DNA of 64,000 nt from Burkholderiales bacterium (GCA_016702555.1 JADJDV010000006.1:434001-498000); one strand, 5' to 3'; positions 35,164-43,956 are shown, numbered from the stretch's first letter. Translations and numbers: made by a program. Notes: a model not told the origin generated them from the sequence alone.

Positions 35164-35429
35164 GTAAGCCCCTCCATGAATGAAAAGCGTTTGGCGACTT
35201 CGTACTGCGACTGCATGTCGCAGGCCGATAGGGCTTCAGCCATAGCTGCACCTTGGTCGTCAGCCAAGCCGCGTTGATGGACTGACAATCCGCGGGGAAG
35301 GTTCTTCCAGTCGCCCTCGGCCTCGATCAGCTTGGCTTGGGCGACGTTTGGCGTTGGGATGGATGGGATGTCGGCTGCGCCCATTCCCTTATAGACAAGG
35401 CCGGTGTTGTTGCAAAGTCCCAAATGCAT
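35160..35429 (-). CDS. 89-residue protein of unknown function in the defence operon
   Basis: Small protein (MHLGLCNNTGLVYKGMGAAD and onward) with no domain I recognise. It starts 15 bases after the gajB stop and in the same frame: after gajB's TGA only five codons (CTG GAC GGG CGC CCT) precede its ATG, so read-through or a single base change would fuse them. Its stop overlaps the HAM1-like gene by 4 bases. It shows no signal peptide, membrane segment, zinc-cysteine pattern or adenosine-deaminase motif. It could be a separate adaptor or regulator, or a former extension of gajB. Confidence 0.6.
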   Translation of the reverse strand: MHLGLCNNTGLVYKGMGAADIPSIPTPNVAQAKLIEAEGDWKNLPRGLSVHQRGLADDQGAAMAEALSACDMQSQYEVAKRFSFMEGLT

Positions 35430-35444
35430 AGGGCGCCCGTCCAG

Positions 35445-36836
35445 TCAGGGGATCGAGAGTCGAAGGGTGGGGTTTGACGATGAGATCGTCAGCGACCGCG
35501 TGGCTCGCGAGATGGCAACGTACAACAGCTTTGCCTGGGCGAGGCGCTCCCTCGCGAAGTGCGAGGCATCCGGAATGACTACATGGTCGAACTCAAGGCC
35601 TTTGAGCAGCAGTGGAGTCGAGACGGTTCGCCGGGGAAGCTTGCGCCCTGAATTGCTTGCCCTCTGGCGCACGGTCACCGTCGCCTCAAGCATCGCCGCA
35701 ACGCGGCCGGAGGCCAGATCCGAAACGGCCCGCTCGCAGTCTCGCCACAGCTCGCCCCTGTAAAGCTTCCAGCGCGGCCGCTTGCGGGCCAGGGTCAGCA
35801 ACTCGGCGGCTGCCACGGAGCCGTCGCCTTCGCCTAGGTTCCGTGCAGCCCCCAGCATGCGATCTCGAATCGCCTCGTCGTCCGGGTCGGCTGGCTCGCC
35901 TTCTGCCGGAGCACGCTTGTGGAAGCAGTCGTCGATGAGGGAGGTTACAGACCGCAGGCGGGACGCCGCGTCTCCCGCCTGATCCCACTCGGAGGCGAAC
36001 TGGCGCAGGCGATTTGCCGCAATTTCCTCGATGGCCTGGTAGCCACCATTGGCGGCCCTTGCAAGCCGGTAGCAAAGGCCCTTGTTGCAGTGGATGGCCG
36101 CGAAGCTGCCTTCCTTTCCTTCCAGCCCCTCGAAGAGGGTTCCCATGTCGAAGGCGTCGCCGGATGCTCGGAACGTGATGCGGGGATCCCTGAGGTCGAT
36201 GGGCTCGCCCCTTATTAGCTTGCCCCGAGTCTCAGCGATCCACTGGCCCAGCTCAGGATTCTTCCCGGCCCAGCGGTGGGGCGTCTCAAGCGTGCCGGCC
36301 GACGGGAAGGCGGGATGTATGTCCCGATCCCAGTCCAAGGTCGCTCCGGCGAATTCGAAGATGCCCTGCATGGGGTCGCCGAAGATCAAGGTGGGCACGA
36401 TGGACGAGAGCTCGGCGGCAAGCTGATGCTGCAGCCCATGGCAGTCTTGATACTCGTCGATGAGGATGCGGTCGTAGGACGCGGCAATGACCTGGCGGAT
36501 GGCGGTAACCCCAAGGGCTAGGGTCGCCCCCCGATGCAGTTGATCCCATTCATCAGCGTTTTGAGGCATGTCGGGCGGCGGCTTCGCCACGCCTGGAAAT
36601 GAGTGGGCGTAGCGCATGCACCAGCCCGCGATGGTGTCCACGGCGACCCTCGAATGCGCAATGCCTAGTCGCTTGAGCCTGCTTCGGATCGCGTGGACTC
36701 CCGCGTGCGTGTGCGTGAGGATCAATGCGCGTTGCCCCATTGAGGCAATGTTGGCGATGATCTCCGTCTTGCCATGCCCGGCCGGCGCGACCACCGCTGC
36801 ATTGCCCAGGGCGAAGAGTTCCTCGGCGTCAGGCAT
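35445..36836 (-). CDS. gajB: Gabija protein GajB, UvrD-like helicase/NTPase
   Basis: 463-residue superfamily 1 helicase-type NTPase. Walker A APAGHGKT (17-24), DEYQD (127-131), GDPMQGIF (153-160), KGLEFDHVV (412-420) and LYVAISRAT (438-446) mark motifs I, II, III, V and VI. Length is near the ~490 residues of the reference GajB. ATG 36836 overlaps the gajA stop by 8 bases. In Gabija, GajB assembles with the GajA tetramer and hydrolyses (d)NTPs when DNA ends appear, supporting GajA cleavage. All NTPase motifs look intact. Confidence 0.88.
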   Translation of the reverse strand: MPDAEELFALGNAAVVAPAGHGKTEIIANIASMGQRALILTHTHAGVHAIRSRLKRLGIAHSRVAVDTIAGWCMRYAHSFPGVAKPPPDMPQNADEWDQLHRGATLALGVTAIRQVIAASYDRILIDEYQDCHGLQHQLAAELSSIVPTLIFGDPMQGIFEFAGATLDWDRDIHPAFPSAGTLETPHRWAGKNPELGQWIAETRGKLIRGEPIDLRDPRITFRASGDAFDMGTLFEGLEGKEGSFAAIHCNKGLCYRLARAANGGYQAIEEIAANRLRQFASEWDQAGDAASRLRSVTSLIDDCFHKRAPAEGEPADPDDEAIRDRMLGAARNLGEGDGSVAAAELLTLARKRPRWKLYRGELWRDCERAVSDLASGRVAAMLEATVTVRQRASNSGRKLPRRTVSTPLLLKGLEFDHVVIPDASHFARERLAQAKLLYVAISRATRSLTISSSNPTLRLSIP

Positions 36837-38556
36837 AGAGCCAGGCCTCGGCTTGTGAGAGTGCCGTGGCCAGCGGGGATTCTGGACGTTGCTCTGCAAT
36901 CCTCCAGGCCAGTGATGACACCGCCCGGCCAAGCCTCTGCTCCTTGAACCACTTCTTCTTGTGGGCCACATCAGCGATAGCTTCTCGCAACTGGGAGCCA
37001 TTGAGCCCTGTGAACAGCTCCCAGGTATCGAAGTCGAGTCGGATGGTTGCGACATCTAGATCGGCGATCTTGTTGTCCAGGCAGCTATCGACCGAGTCGG
37101 CGGTGTGCTCTTCCCGGGAGAAGAGCAACAGGGCTTGAACCATCTCGTCGCTGGCCGCGTAGATGATGGCCTGCTCAGTGTTGAGGCCGTTGCCATACTC
37201 GAACACGGGTATGCCCGCGGCCGCCAGGGCCGCTGCCTCGTCTGCCTTCATTGCCGCATCGGAGTCACGATAGACCGCGACCGTGTATCCAAGTGCGGCC
37301 ACCGCAAGGGCTATGGCCGGGGCCTGGGCGCCATTGCCTTCAGCGATGGCTGAGCCAAGCTGCTCGATCGGCAGGCCTCCATGCCTCTGGGGCCAATGCT
37401 CGCGGACGCCCAGCAGCAAACCCAACTCTGTGTTGCCCTCCGTGACGAGGATGCGCCGCCCGAACAGGGCCCGCGGCATGTATCGAAGCAGTGGCTTGAG
37501 CAACTCGGGAGAGCTTGGCTTGGAGACGCTGGCCGCGCGCCCGGGCCTGGCGGTCGTCACGACACGTACGCTCTCGGCCCCCGCTTCGCCCAGGGCCACG
37601 TCCGAATGCGTGGTCATCAGGATTTGGCCAGTTGGCTTCCCCGCCGCTGCAGCAAGCGCCTGGTCGGCTTTGAGCTGGGAGATGGCGCCAATGATCCGAT
37701 GGGGCTCAAGTCCATGTTCGATCTCATCGACAAGGACGATCGCGCCCTCGGCGATTGCGGACTTCTGGATGGCAAGCGTTGCCAGCCGCCGGGTCCCCAA
37801 ACCGGCAAGGCGCAGCGGAACACCGTTGTCATGCAGCGCGATCGACCCTGACGACAGGCCTGAGCGGCCAAGCTCAAGGCCAGGCTCATAAACGCCTTCC
37901 ACGTAGGCTCCCAGGCCCTTGGCGAAGCCCTCGGCGCGGGATGCTGCGTCGGCGAGCGACTCGATCTCGCCCAGGTTGGCGCTCTCTCGCGCCGAGCGGT
38001 AGGCCTCAGCCAGCCTGCCAGCCGCTTCCTTGTTGTCCCCGGTGAGCCTTGCGAGGACTGAGCCTTGCCCCCACGCCAGATGTCGGGCGTCCTCGCCGGC
38101 CAATCGAACGAGGCCGAAGAGGGCCCGGTCTCGATTGGAGAGCGTTCGCGGCTCATCGATGCGGTCGCACACCAGTTCCCAGGCGGGCTCCATGGTGGCA
38201 TCGACCGTGAGGCGCACCGTCAGGACCGGCTCGTCATCGTCTTCAGGCTCGTCGCGAAGCTCGCCGGCAGCCGTCCAGCCCCGGATGTAGAGTCCAAGGC
38301 GCTCATCGGACTTCAAGGGTTTGGAGAGCTCGCCCGCGGTCGCCTCTATCACGATGGGCTTCGTGGTGTCGCAGTCTAGGAAGTCCGGTTCCGTGAAGGA
38401 GAACCACCGGGATGAGAGCGCGGCTTCGACAGCGTCGAGGAGCGTGGACTTGCCCGAATCTCCCGCGCCGATCAGGCAGCAGAACGGCGAGCCTGGCTTC
38501 CAGTCAAGAGTGGCGATGCCTCGAAAGTTCTGGATTCTGACCTGTCTAATCTGCAT
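36829..38556 (-). CDS. gajA: Gabija protein GajA, OLD-family nuclease
   Basis: 575-residue ATPase-Toprim protein, close to the 578 residues of the reference GajA. The ABC-type ATPase has Walker A GAGDSGKST (30-38), Walker B IVLVDEIEHG (273-282) and H-loop TTHSD (315-319). The C-terminal Toprim domain carries E373 in VTEGNTE and D431/D433 in YRDSD, with a basic KKKWFKEQ stretch at 533-540. In Gabija, GajA is a DNA endonuclease kept silent by nucleotides. ATG 38556 (MQIRQVRIQNFRG) is the family-type start, with AGGGAG upstream. It is the first gene of the five-gene minus-strand operon. Confidence 0.9.
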   Translation of the reverse strand: MQIRQVRIQNFRGIATLDWKPGSPFCCLIGAGDSGKSTLLDAVEAALSSRWFSFTEPDFLDCDTTKPIVIEATAGELSKPLKSDERLGLYIRGWTAAGELRDEPEDDDEPVLTVRLTVDATMEPAWELVCDRIDEPRTLSNRDRALFGLVRLAGEDARHLAWGQGSVLARLTGDNKEAAGRLAEAYRSARESANLGEIESLADAASRAEGFAKGLGAYVEGVYEPGLELGRSGLSSGSIALHDNGVPLRLAGLGTRRLATLAIQKSAIAEGAIVLVDEIEHGLEPHRIIGAISQLKADQALAAAAGKPTGQILMTTHSDVALGEAGAESVRVVTTARPGRAASVSKPSSPELLKPLLRYMPRALFGRRILVTEGNTELGLLLGVREHWPQRHGGLPIEQLGSAIAEGNGAQAPAIALAVAALGYTVAVYRDSDAAMKADEAAALAAAGIPVFEYGNGLNTEQAIIYAASDEMVQALLLFSREEHTADSVDSCLDNKIADLDVATIRLDFDTWELFTGLNGSQLREAIADVAHKKKWFKEQRLGRAVSSLAWRIAEQRPESPLATALSQAEAWLYA

Positions 38557-38904
38557 GGGCTCCCTTTCTGCGCCAGGCTGCTGAGTCTTGTATTGCGGCC
38601 GGAAGATGGTATGGCACCCCGCGACGAAGCCAAGTAACGCCAAGACCTAGGCTCGTATAGTCCGGAGGTTGCGACCGGTGTCTTTTGCAGCTTAGCCCAC
38701 TTGTCGTTGCGGCGAATGCGGCGAGACAGGGTTCCTGCGATTCTCGTGCGTCACACAGTCACCGCCTCAAGTGACTGCTTGATGGCGGTCAGCGTGCGTT
38801 AAGCCTGCCCGACCGAAGGACAGCAAACGCCACTAACCGGCCAGTGCCCAGCTCTCGACTAAGTGCTTATCCGGATCGAAAGCCACCAAGCTGCGCTTCA
38901 AACG
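38557..38904. other. Upstream region of the defence operon, no gene seen
   Basis: 348 bases between gajA and the TRAP terminator. It should contain the defence-operon promoter. No clear -35/-10 pair with good spacing could be assigned, and no reading frame looks like a gene. No tRNA, att-like direct repeat or integrase remnant was found. Confidence 0.4.
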
Positions 38905-38930
38905 AAAAAAGCCCCGCAAGCGGGGCTTCC
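38905..38930 (-). terminator. Rho-independent terminator of the TRAP operon
   Basis: On the minus strand a GCCCCG stem, loop CTTG, and CGGGGC (38911-38926) are followed by six T residues. It is 20 bases beyond the dctP stop and is the clearest intrinsic terminator in the window. It insulates the TRAP operon from the defence block. Confidence 0.85.
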
Positions 38931-38950
38931 AAAATCAGCTCAATTCCCAA

Positions 38951-39994
38951 TCACTGCTTCCGCCCCGCAATCGCCTTCTCGGCCATCGTCACCAGATCGG
39001 TCCCAATCTGGCCTTTCCACTTGTCGTAGACCGGCTTGGTCGCCTTCACGAAGGCTGCGCGCTCGTCGGCGCTCAGGCGCGTGACGGTGACGCCCATGCC
39101 CTCGATCTCTTTCAGCAGCGGCTGGCCGGCATCGGCCAGGCCCTTGCGGGCGATGGCGATTTCTTCTTTGCCGGCTTCGATGGCGGCCTGGCGCACGTGC
39201 TCGCGGTCGGCCGGGGTCCAGCTGTTCCAGACTTCCTTGTTGACCACGAACACCAGCGGATCGGCCACGTAGCCCCACATGGTGACGAACTTCTGGCCCA
39301 CGTTCTGCAGCTTGGCGGCGGTGAAGATGCTCATCGGGTTTTCCTGCCCGTCCACGGCGCCGCTGGCAAACGCCGGTTGCGCGTCGGCCCAACTCATCTG
39401 CGTGGGGTTGGCGCCCAGGGCGGTGAAGGTGTCTAGGAACAGCGGCGAGCCGACGACGCGGATCTTCAGGCCCTTCAGGTCGGCCGGCGACTTGACCACA
39501 TGCTTGGAGTTGGTCAGCTCGCGGTAGCCGTTCTCGCCCCAGGCCAGCGGCACCACGCCGGCCTTGTCGAGGATGGTGAAGATCTGCTTGCCGACTTCGC
39601 CCTGCGTCAGCGCGTCGATGGCGGCGTAGTCGGGCATCAGGAAGGGCAGCGAGAACAGGTTGAGCTGCTTGACCTGCGGCGACCAGTTGATGGTGGAGCC
39701 GATGGCCATGTCGATCACGCCCTGGCGCAGCGCGCTGAATTCGCGCGTCTGGTCGCCCTGGATCAGCGACACCCCGGGGTACAGCTTGATGTTGATGCGG
39801 CCGTTGGTCTTCTCCTTGACCTTGTTGGCCCAGATTTCGCCGCCCTTGCCCCAGGGGAAGGCGGTGCCGACCACCAGCGACATGCGGTATTCGGACTTGT
39901 AGTTCTGCGCCTGGGCGGCGGTGGGCAGGCCCAGCGCAAGGCCCATGCTGGCGGCGGCCAGCGCGGTGGTGATCAGGGTTCGGCGTGATTTCAT
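38951..39994 (-). CDS. dctP: TRAP transporter substrate-binding protein DctP
   Basis: 347-residue periplasmic binding protein with signal peptide (TLITTALAAASMGLALGLPT, cleavage after AQAQ). The TRAP-type signature is in ENGYRELTNSKHVVKSPADL and the conserved arginine in KIRVVGSPLF, which clamps the carboxylate of the ligand. It is last in the order dctQ-dctM-dctP. The ligand is a carboxylic acid; the exact one cannot be read from sequence. Confidence 0.92.
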   Translation of the reverse strand: MKSRRTLITTALAAASMGLALGLPTAAQAQNYKSEYRMSLVVGTAFPWGKGGEIWANKVKEKTNGRINIKLYPGVSLIQGDQTREFSALRQGVIDMAIGSTINWSPQVKQLNLFSLPFLMPDYAAIDALTQGEVGKQIFTILDKAGVVPLAWGENGYRELTNSKHVVKSPADLKGLKIRVVGSPLFLDTFTALGANPTQMSWADAQPAFASGAVDGQENPMSIFTAAKLQNVGQKFVTMWGYVADPLVFVVNKEVWNSWTPADREHVRQAAIEAGKEEIAIARKGLADAGQPLLKEIEGMGVTVTRLSADERAAFVKATKPVYDKWKGQIGTDLVTMAEKAIAGRKQ

Positions 39995-40079
39995 GAGGGC
40001 ATCTCCTTCAGGTTGCTATTGAAAAAGTATCTGCGTGACCGCATGCAGAAAAGGCTTGGAAACGATTTTGCGCTCACGG

Positions 40080-41378
40080 TCAAAAGCCCAGTGCGCGCGG
40101 CAGCCACAGCGCCAGCTCGGGCCACACGATCACCATCAGCACCACCACGCCCATGGCCAGCACCAGCGGCAGCACCCAGCGCACGGTCTGTTCCATGCTG
40201 ACGCCGGCGATGCGGCACGAAATCATCAGGTTCACGGCCAGCGGCGGCGTGAACTGGCCCATCGCCACCATCAGCGTCAGCAGCACGCCGAACCACACCG
40301 GGTCCCACTGGTAGTGCTGCATCAGCGGCCACATCAGCGGCACGAAGATGAGGAAGATCGAGATGCCGTCCAGGAACATGCCCATCACCACCAGCAGCAG
40401 CACGATCAGCGCCAGCACGCCGTATTCGCTGAGGCCCGAGCCGACGATGGCCTGGGTGATCGGGTCGATCACGCCCAGGGTGGACAGCGAGAAGGCGAAG
40501 ATGCTGGCCAGTGCCACCACGATCAGGATCACCGCCGACAGCTCGCCCGACTCCTTCAGCGCCACGATCACATCGCGCCAGCCCATGGTGCGGTGGATCA
40601 CCATGCCCACGAACAGGCCGTAGAACACCGCCACCACCGCTGCCTCGGTGGGCGTGAACCAGCCCATGCGCATGCCGCCCAGGATCACCACCGGCGCCAT
40701 CAGGCCCCAGATCGATTCCATGAAACTCTTCAGCAGGGGCGGGCGCGGCAAGGAGGCCTCCAGCTGGCCCATGCCGTGGCGGCGCGCCAGCCACACCGCC
40801 GGCACGATCAGCGAAATGCCCACCAGCACGCCCGGGATCAGGCCGGCGGCAAACAGCGCCGGCACCGAGGCGCCCGGCACCAGCACCGAATACACGATGA
40901 AGGCGATCGAGGGCGGGATCAGGATGTCGGTGGCCGCCGCCGCGCCGACGACGCTGGCCGAGTAGGCGCCCGGGTAGCCGGCGCGCGTCATGGCCGCGAT
41001 CATCACGCCGCCCACCGCGGCGGCCGTGGCCGGGCCCGAGCCCGAGATGCCGCCCATGAACATGGCCACGGTGATGGCGATCAGCGGCAGCATGCCGGGG
41101 CCGCGCCCGACGATGGCGGTGGCAAAGTTGACCAGCCGCGAGGCCACGCCCGAGCGGTCGAAGATCGAGCCGACCAGCACGAACATCGGCAGCGCCAGCA
41201 GCGGGTACTTGCCCAGGCCGGCGTAGAAGTTCTGCGGCACCGCCAGCAGGCCGAACCACTGGGTCTCGGCGTTCGCCAGCCCGATGGCCGCGACACCCGC
41301 CAGGCCGAGCGCGGCGCCAATCGGCACGCCCAGCAGCATGGTGACGATGAACAGCGTGAACAGCAGCGTGGCGATCAT
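40080..41378 (-). CDS. dctM: TRAP transporter large permease DctM
   Basis: 432-residue membrane protein with about 12-13 hydrophobic segments. GISGSGPATAAAVGGVMIAAM and AATDILIPPSIAFIVYSVL are the two DctM repeats containing the sodium-binding and substrate path signatures. ATG 41378 has GGAGG 7 bases upstream on the minus strand; earlier in-frame codons lie in a repeat. It works with DctQ and DctP in sodium-driven uptake. Confidence 0.93.
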   Translation of the reverse strand: MIATLLFTLFIVTMLLGVPIGAALGLAGVAAIGLANAETQWFGLLAVPQNFYAGLGKYPLLALPMFVLVGSIFDRSGVASRLVNFATAIVGRGPGMLPLIAITVAMFMGGISGSGPATAAAVGGVMIAAMTRAGYPGAYSASVVGAAAATDILIPPSIAFIVYSVLVPGASVPALFAAGLIPGVLVGISLIVPAVWLARRHGMGQLEASLPRPPLLKSFMESIWGLMAPVVILGGMRMGWFTPTEAAVVAVFYGLFVGMVIHRTMGWRDVIVALKESGELSAVILIVVALASIFAFSLSTLGVIDPITQAIVGSGLSEYGVLALIVLLLVVMGMFLDGISIFLIFVPLMWPLMQHYQWDPVWFGVLLTLMVAMGQFTPPLAVNLMISCRIAGVSMEQTVRWVLPLVLAMGVVVLMVIVWPELALWLPRALGF

Positions 41379-41400
41379 GTGCCTGCCTCCCTGCATTGCT

Positions 41401-41424
41401 CCCTCTCCCGCTGGCGGGAGAGGG
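41401..41424. repeat. REP-like palindrome between dctQ and dctM
   Basis: CCCTCTCCCGC (41401-41411) and GCGGGAGAGGG (41414-41424) share the core of the palindrome at 22644-22668. A second palindrome with CCCTCCCCC..GGGAGGG follows at about 41435-41456. Together they fill the 166-base gap inside the TRAP operon and may reduce translational coupling. Confidence 0.65.
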
Positions 41425-41544
41425 TTGTCCTGCTCCCTCCCCCTTTGTGGGAGGGCTGGGGTGGGGGCCACCCCCTTGCAGGGATGACGGCCCGGCCCCC
41501 ATCCCTGCCTTCCTCCAGCGGGGGAAGGAGTTCAATGCCGGCCC

Positions 41545-42117
41545 TCATGGCGCGCGCTCCTCGTCGCGGATCGCGGGCGAGCTCGGGTGGCTCGGGTCGT
41601 CGGCGGCTGCGCGGCCGCCGCGCCGCATCACGCCGATGGCGCGCAGCGCGATGACCACACAGACGATGGGCATCCAGATCGTGTACCACCACTGCGGGAT
41701 GCCGATGCCCGGCGAGGTCTCGCCGTACTGGATGTCGTCCCAGACCAGGCGCGTGGACAGCAGCGCGATCAGTGTGAACAGCAGGGCCACCAGGGCGGCG
41801 CCGAAGATGGCCAGCGCGCGCTGGCGGCGCGGCGGGCCGCTGTCGGCGAAGAACTCGATGCGGATGTGCCGGTTGCGCGCCACCGCGGCCGAGCCGGCCA
41901 CCATAGCCAGCATGATCATCAGGAAGATCGACACCTCTTCCGTCCAGGCGAACGAGGCGTCGGTGAAGTAGCGCACCAGCACGTTGGCGAAGGTGATCAG
42001 CGCCAGCAGCGCCATGATGACTACCGTCAGCCAGTCCTCGATCGCCAGCGGCACGCGCGGCTTGCAGTCTGCCTCGGCGGTTTCTGGGGCAGGCACGGGT
42101 GGTGGGGAGGCAGGCAT
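41545..42117 (-). CDS. dctQ: TRAP transporter small permease DctQ
   Basis: 190-residue membrane protein with four helices (about 34-52, 68-90, 108-130, 148-166). The conserved NVLVRYFTDASFAWTEEVSIF at the second helix is the DctQ signature. A proline-rich cytoplasmic N-terminus precedes it. First gene of the TRAP operon; divergent from an SDR with a 188-base gap between. No good ribosome-binding site is visible at ATG 42117. Confidence 0.88.
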   Translation of the reverse strand: MPASPPPVPAPETAEADCKPRVPLAIEDWLTVVIMALLALITFANVLVRYFTDASFAWTEEVSIFLMIMLAMVAGSAAVARNRHIRIEFFADSGPPRRQRALAIFGAALVALLFTLIALLSTRLVWDDIQYGETSPGIGIPQWWYTIWMPIVCVVIALRAIGVMRRGGRAAADDPSHPSSPAIRDEERAP

Positions 42118-42305
42118 GGATGTCGGGATGGGCGCGGACCGGGCCGCGGCCCGAGCGGCGGCAGCCACGTATCTTAAGTCGCTTGGGCCGCGGGCCCTGG
42201 CGTTTGGCGTGCGGCGATACCCATGCAAACCCTGATCGCCGCCCGCCAAAAAAAGCAGCTTGGACCCGCTGCGCAGCGGCGCAGGCGCGGCGCTACAGTC
42301 CCGCC

Positions 42306-43097
42306 ATGAATGCAGACACTTCACGCCCCGTCGCCGTGGTGACCGGCGCCGCGCGCGGCATCGGCAAGGCCATCGCGCGCTGGTTTCTGGCGCGCGGGCA
42401 GCGCGTGGCGCTGATCGACATCGATCTGCACACGCTCAACGAATGCGCCGAAGAGCTCGGCGCCGAGCACGGCGAGCGCGTGCTGGCGATTCACGGTGAT
42501 GTCTCCGACAGCACGGCCGTGCAGGCAGCGATGGCGCGCGTCGACCAGGCGTTTGGCCGCATCGACGCGCTGGTCAACAACGCCGGTGTGGCGGTGTTCA
42601 AGCCGGCCGCCGACACCAGTTACGAGGAATGGCGCTTCGTCATGGCGACCAACCTCGATGGCCCCTTCCTGTGCTCGCAGGCGGCGCTGCCGCTGCTGCG
42701 GCGCGCGGGCGGCGGCAGCATCGTCCACATCGCCTCCATCTCGGGCCTGCGCGCCAGCACGCTGCGGGTGGCCTACGGCACCAGCAAGGCGGCGCTGATC
42801 CACCTGGCCAAGCAGCAGGCGGTGGAATGGGCCGCCTACGGGGTCCGCGTCAACGCCATCGCGCCCGGCCCGGTGGAAACCGCCATGGCGCGGCAGGTGC
42901 ACACGCCCGAGATTCGCGCCGATTACCACGACACCGTGCCGCTGGCGCGCTACGGGCTGGAGCAGGAGATCGCCGCCGCGGTCGGTTTTCTGTGCACGCC
43001 CGATGCCGGCTACGTGACTGGACAAGTGCTGGCGGTGGACGGCGGCTTCGATGCCGCGGGTGTCGGGCTGCCGGCGTTTCGCCGCTTCGTCGGCTGA
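42306..43097 (+). CDS. SDR-family oxidoreductase
   Basis: 263-residue classical SDR. The nucleotide-binding motif is VTGAARGIGKA, NNAG is present, the catalytic serine is in IASISG and the YxxxK site is YGTSK (intact). Divergent from the TRAP operon, so it may act on the imported compound, as polyol or hydroxy-acid dehydrogenases often do. The substrate is not identifiable. Confidence 0.9.
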   Translation: MNADTSRPVAVVTGAARGIGKAIARWFLARGQRVALIDIDLHTLNECAEELGAEHGERVLAIHGDVSDSTAVQAAMARVDQAFGRIDALVNNAGVAVFKPAADTSYEEWRFVMATNLDGPFLCSQAALPLLRRAGGGSIVHIASISGLRASTLRVAYGTSKAALIHLAKQQAVEWAAYGVRVNAIAPGPVETAMARQVHTPEIRADYHDTVPLARYGLEQEIAAAVGFLCTPDAGYVTGQVLAVDGGFDAAGVGLPAFRRFVG

Positions 43098-43528
43098 ACG
43101 ATGGGGCAAGGCCAAAGCCGATCCCATCCGGCGTGGCGCCGCTATGGGCGCGCATGGTGGTGCGGATAGTGGTGGTCATGGCGCGGACACGCTATCATCC
43201 GCCCATGTCGATGTCACACGTCATCCACGCGCCGCCGCAGCGGTGCGAGGCGCCAGCCGCAAAGGTCGGTGCCTGGGCGTGCGCGCGATTCATGCGTCGA
43301 GCGGTTCCGCGGGCCAATCCGGCCCGCCGTGCGAGCCTAATGGCCGCACATTCCTGAGCCCGACGATCCCACCCCGACTCTAAAAGCAGAGCGCCCCCCG
43401 GATTGTCGGGCCAGGCCAGCGGCGGCGCCGCCGCCATCGTCGATCCCTTTCTCGTGTTCCGGTCTGCAGCCACCACCCTGGCCGGACCGCATGACCCTCA
43501 CCCCAGTGTTTTTTCGCCGGAGACTGCC
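43098..43528. other. 431-base intergenic region with a GC hairpin
   Basis: No protein gene is seen. A perfect 7-bp hairpin (GCGGGCC, loop AATCC, GGCCCGC, 43309-43327) lies in the middle without a T tract. The region could hold an untranslated leader or a small RNA, but nothing supports a specific family. Confidence 0.4.
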
Positions 43529-43951
43529 ATGACCAGCACCGACTTCAATCGCACCATCACCGAACTGGATCACGTGCGCATCTTCAACATGCTGCGCCGC
43601 CGCGCCGCGGCGGGCACGGCGGCGGCGCAGGCCGATGAGCTGTCGGAGCTGATCGACGCCGCCGAGCTGGTGCGCCCGCAGGAGATTGGCGCCGACATCG
43701 TCACCATGTATTCCAAGCTGCGCGTGGCCGATCCGGCCACCGGGCAGGAGCGCGCCATCACGCTGTGCTACCCCGAGGACGCCAACGCCGCGCAGGGCAT
43801 GATCTCGGTGCTGTCGCCACTGGGCACCAGCTTGCTCGGCCTGCGCGTCGGCGAGACGGCCGAATGGCAGGGCGCCGATGGCAAGCCGGGTCAACTGATC
43901 GTGCGCGCCATCGAGTTTCAGCCCGAGGCCAGCGGCGACTACACCGCCTGA
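43529..43951 (+). CDS. rnk: Regulator of nucleoside diphosphate kinase / GreAB-like protein
   Basis: 140-residue protein with an N-terminal helical part and a C-terminal GreA/GreB domain (LCYPEDANAAQGMISVLSPL, GLRVGETAEW), the Rnk architecture without the long coiled coil of GreA. Rnk-type proteins bind RNA polymerase and modulate nucleoside diphosphate kinase levels. GGAG lies 7 bases before ATG 43529. It stands alone, ahead of a dispersed repeat and pyrC. Confidence 0.86.
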   Translation: MTSTDFNRTITELDHVRIFNMLRRRAAAGTAAAQADELSELIDAAELVRPQEIGADIVTMYSKLRVADPATGQERAITLCYPEDANAAQGMISVLSPLGTSLLGLRVGETAEWQGADGKPGQLIVRAIEFQPEASGDYTA

Positions 43952-43956
43952 CAAAG

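Noticed and set aside
35160..35429. The 89-residue ORF as the missing KomA deaminase
   Set aside because: Far too short and without the HxH, HAE or DD motifs of adenosine deaminases.
33540..38904. Prophage or integrative element
   Set aside because: No integrase, capsid, portal, terminase, conjugation gene, tRNA or flanking direct repeat was seen.
43309..43327. 6S RNA or Rho-independent terminator
   Set aside because: The hairpin is short, has no T tract, and the flanks do not form the long 6S bulge structure that I could recognise.
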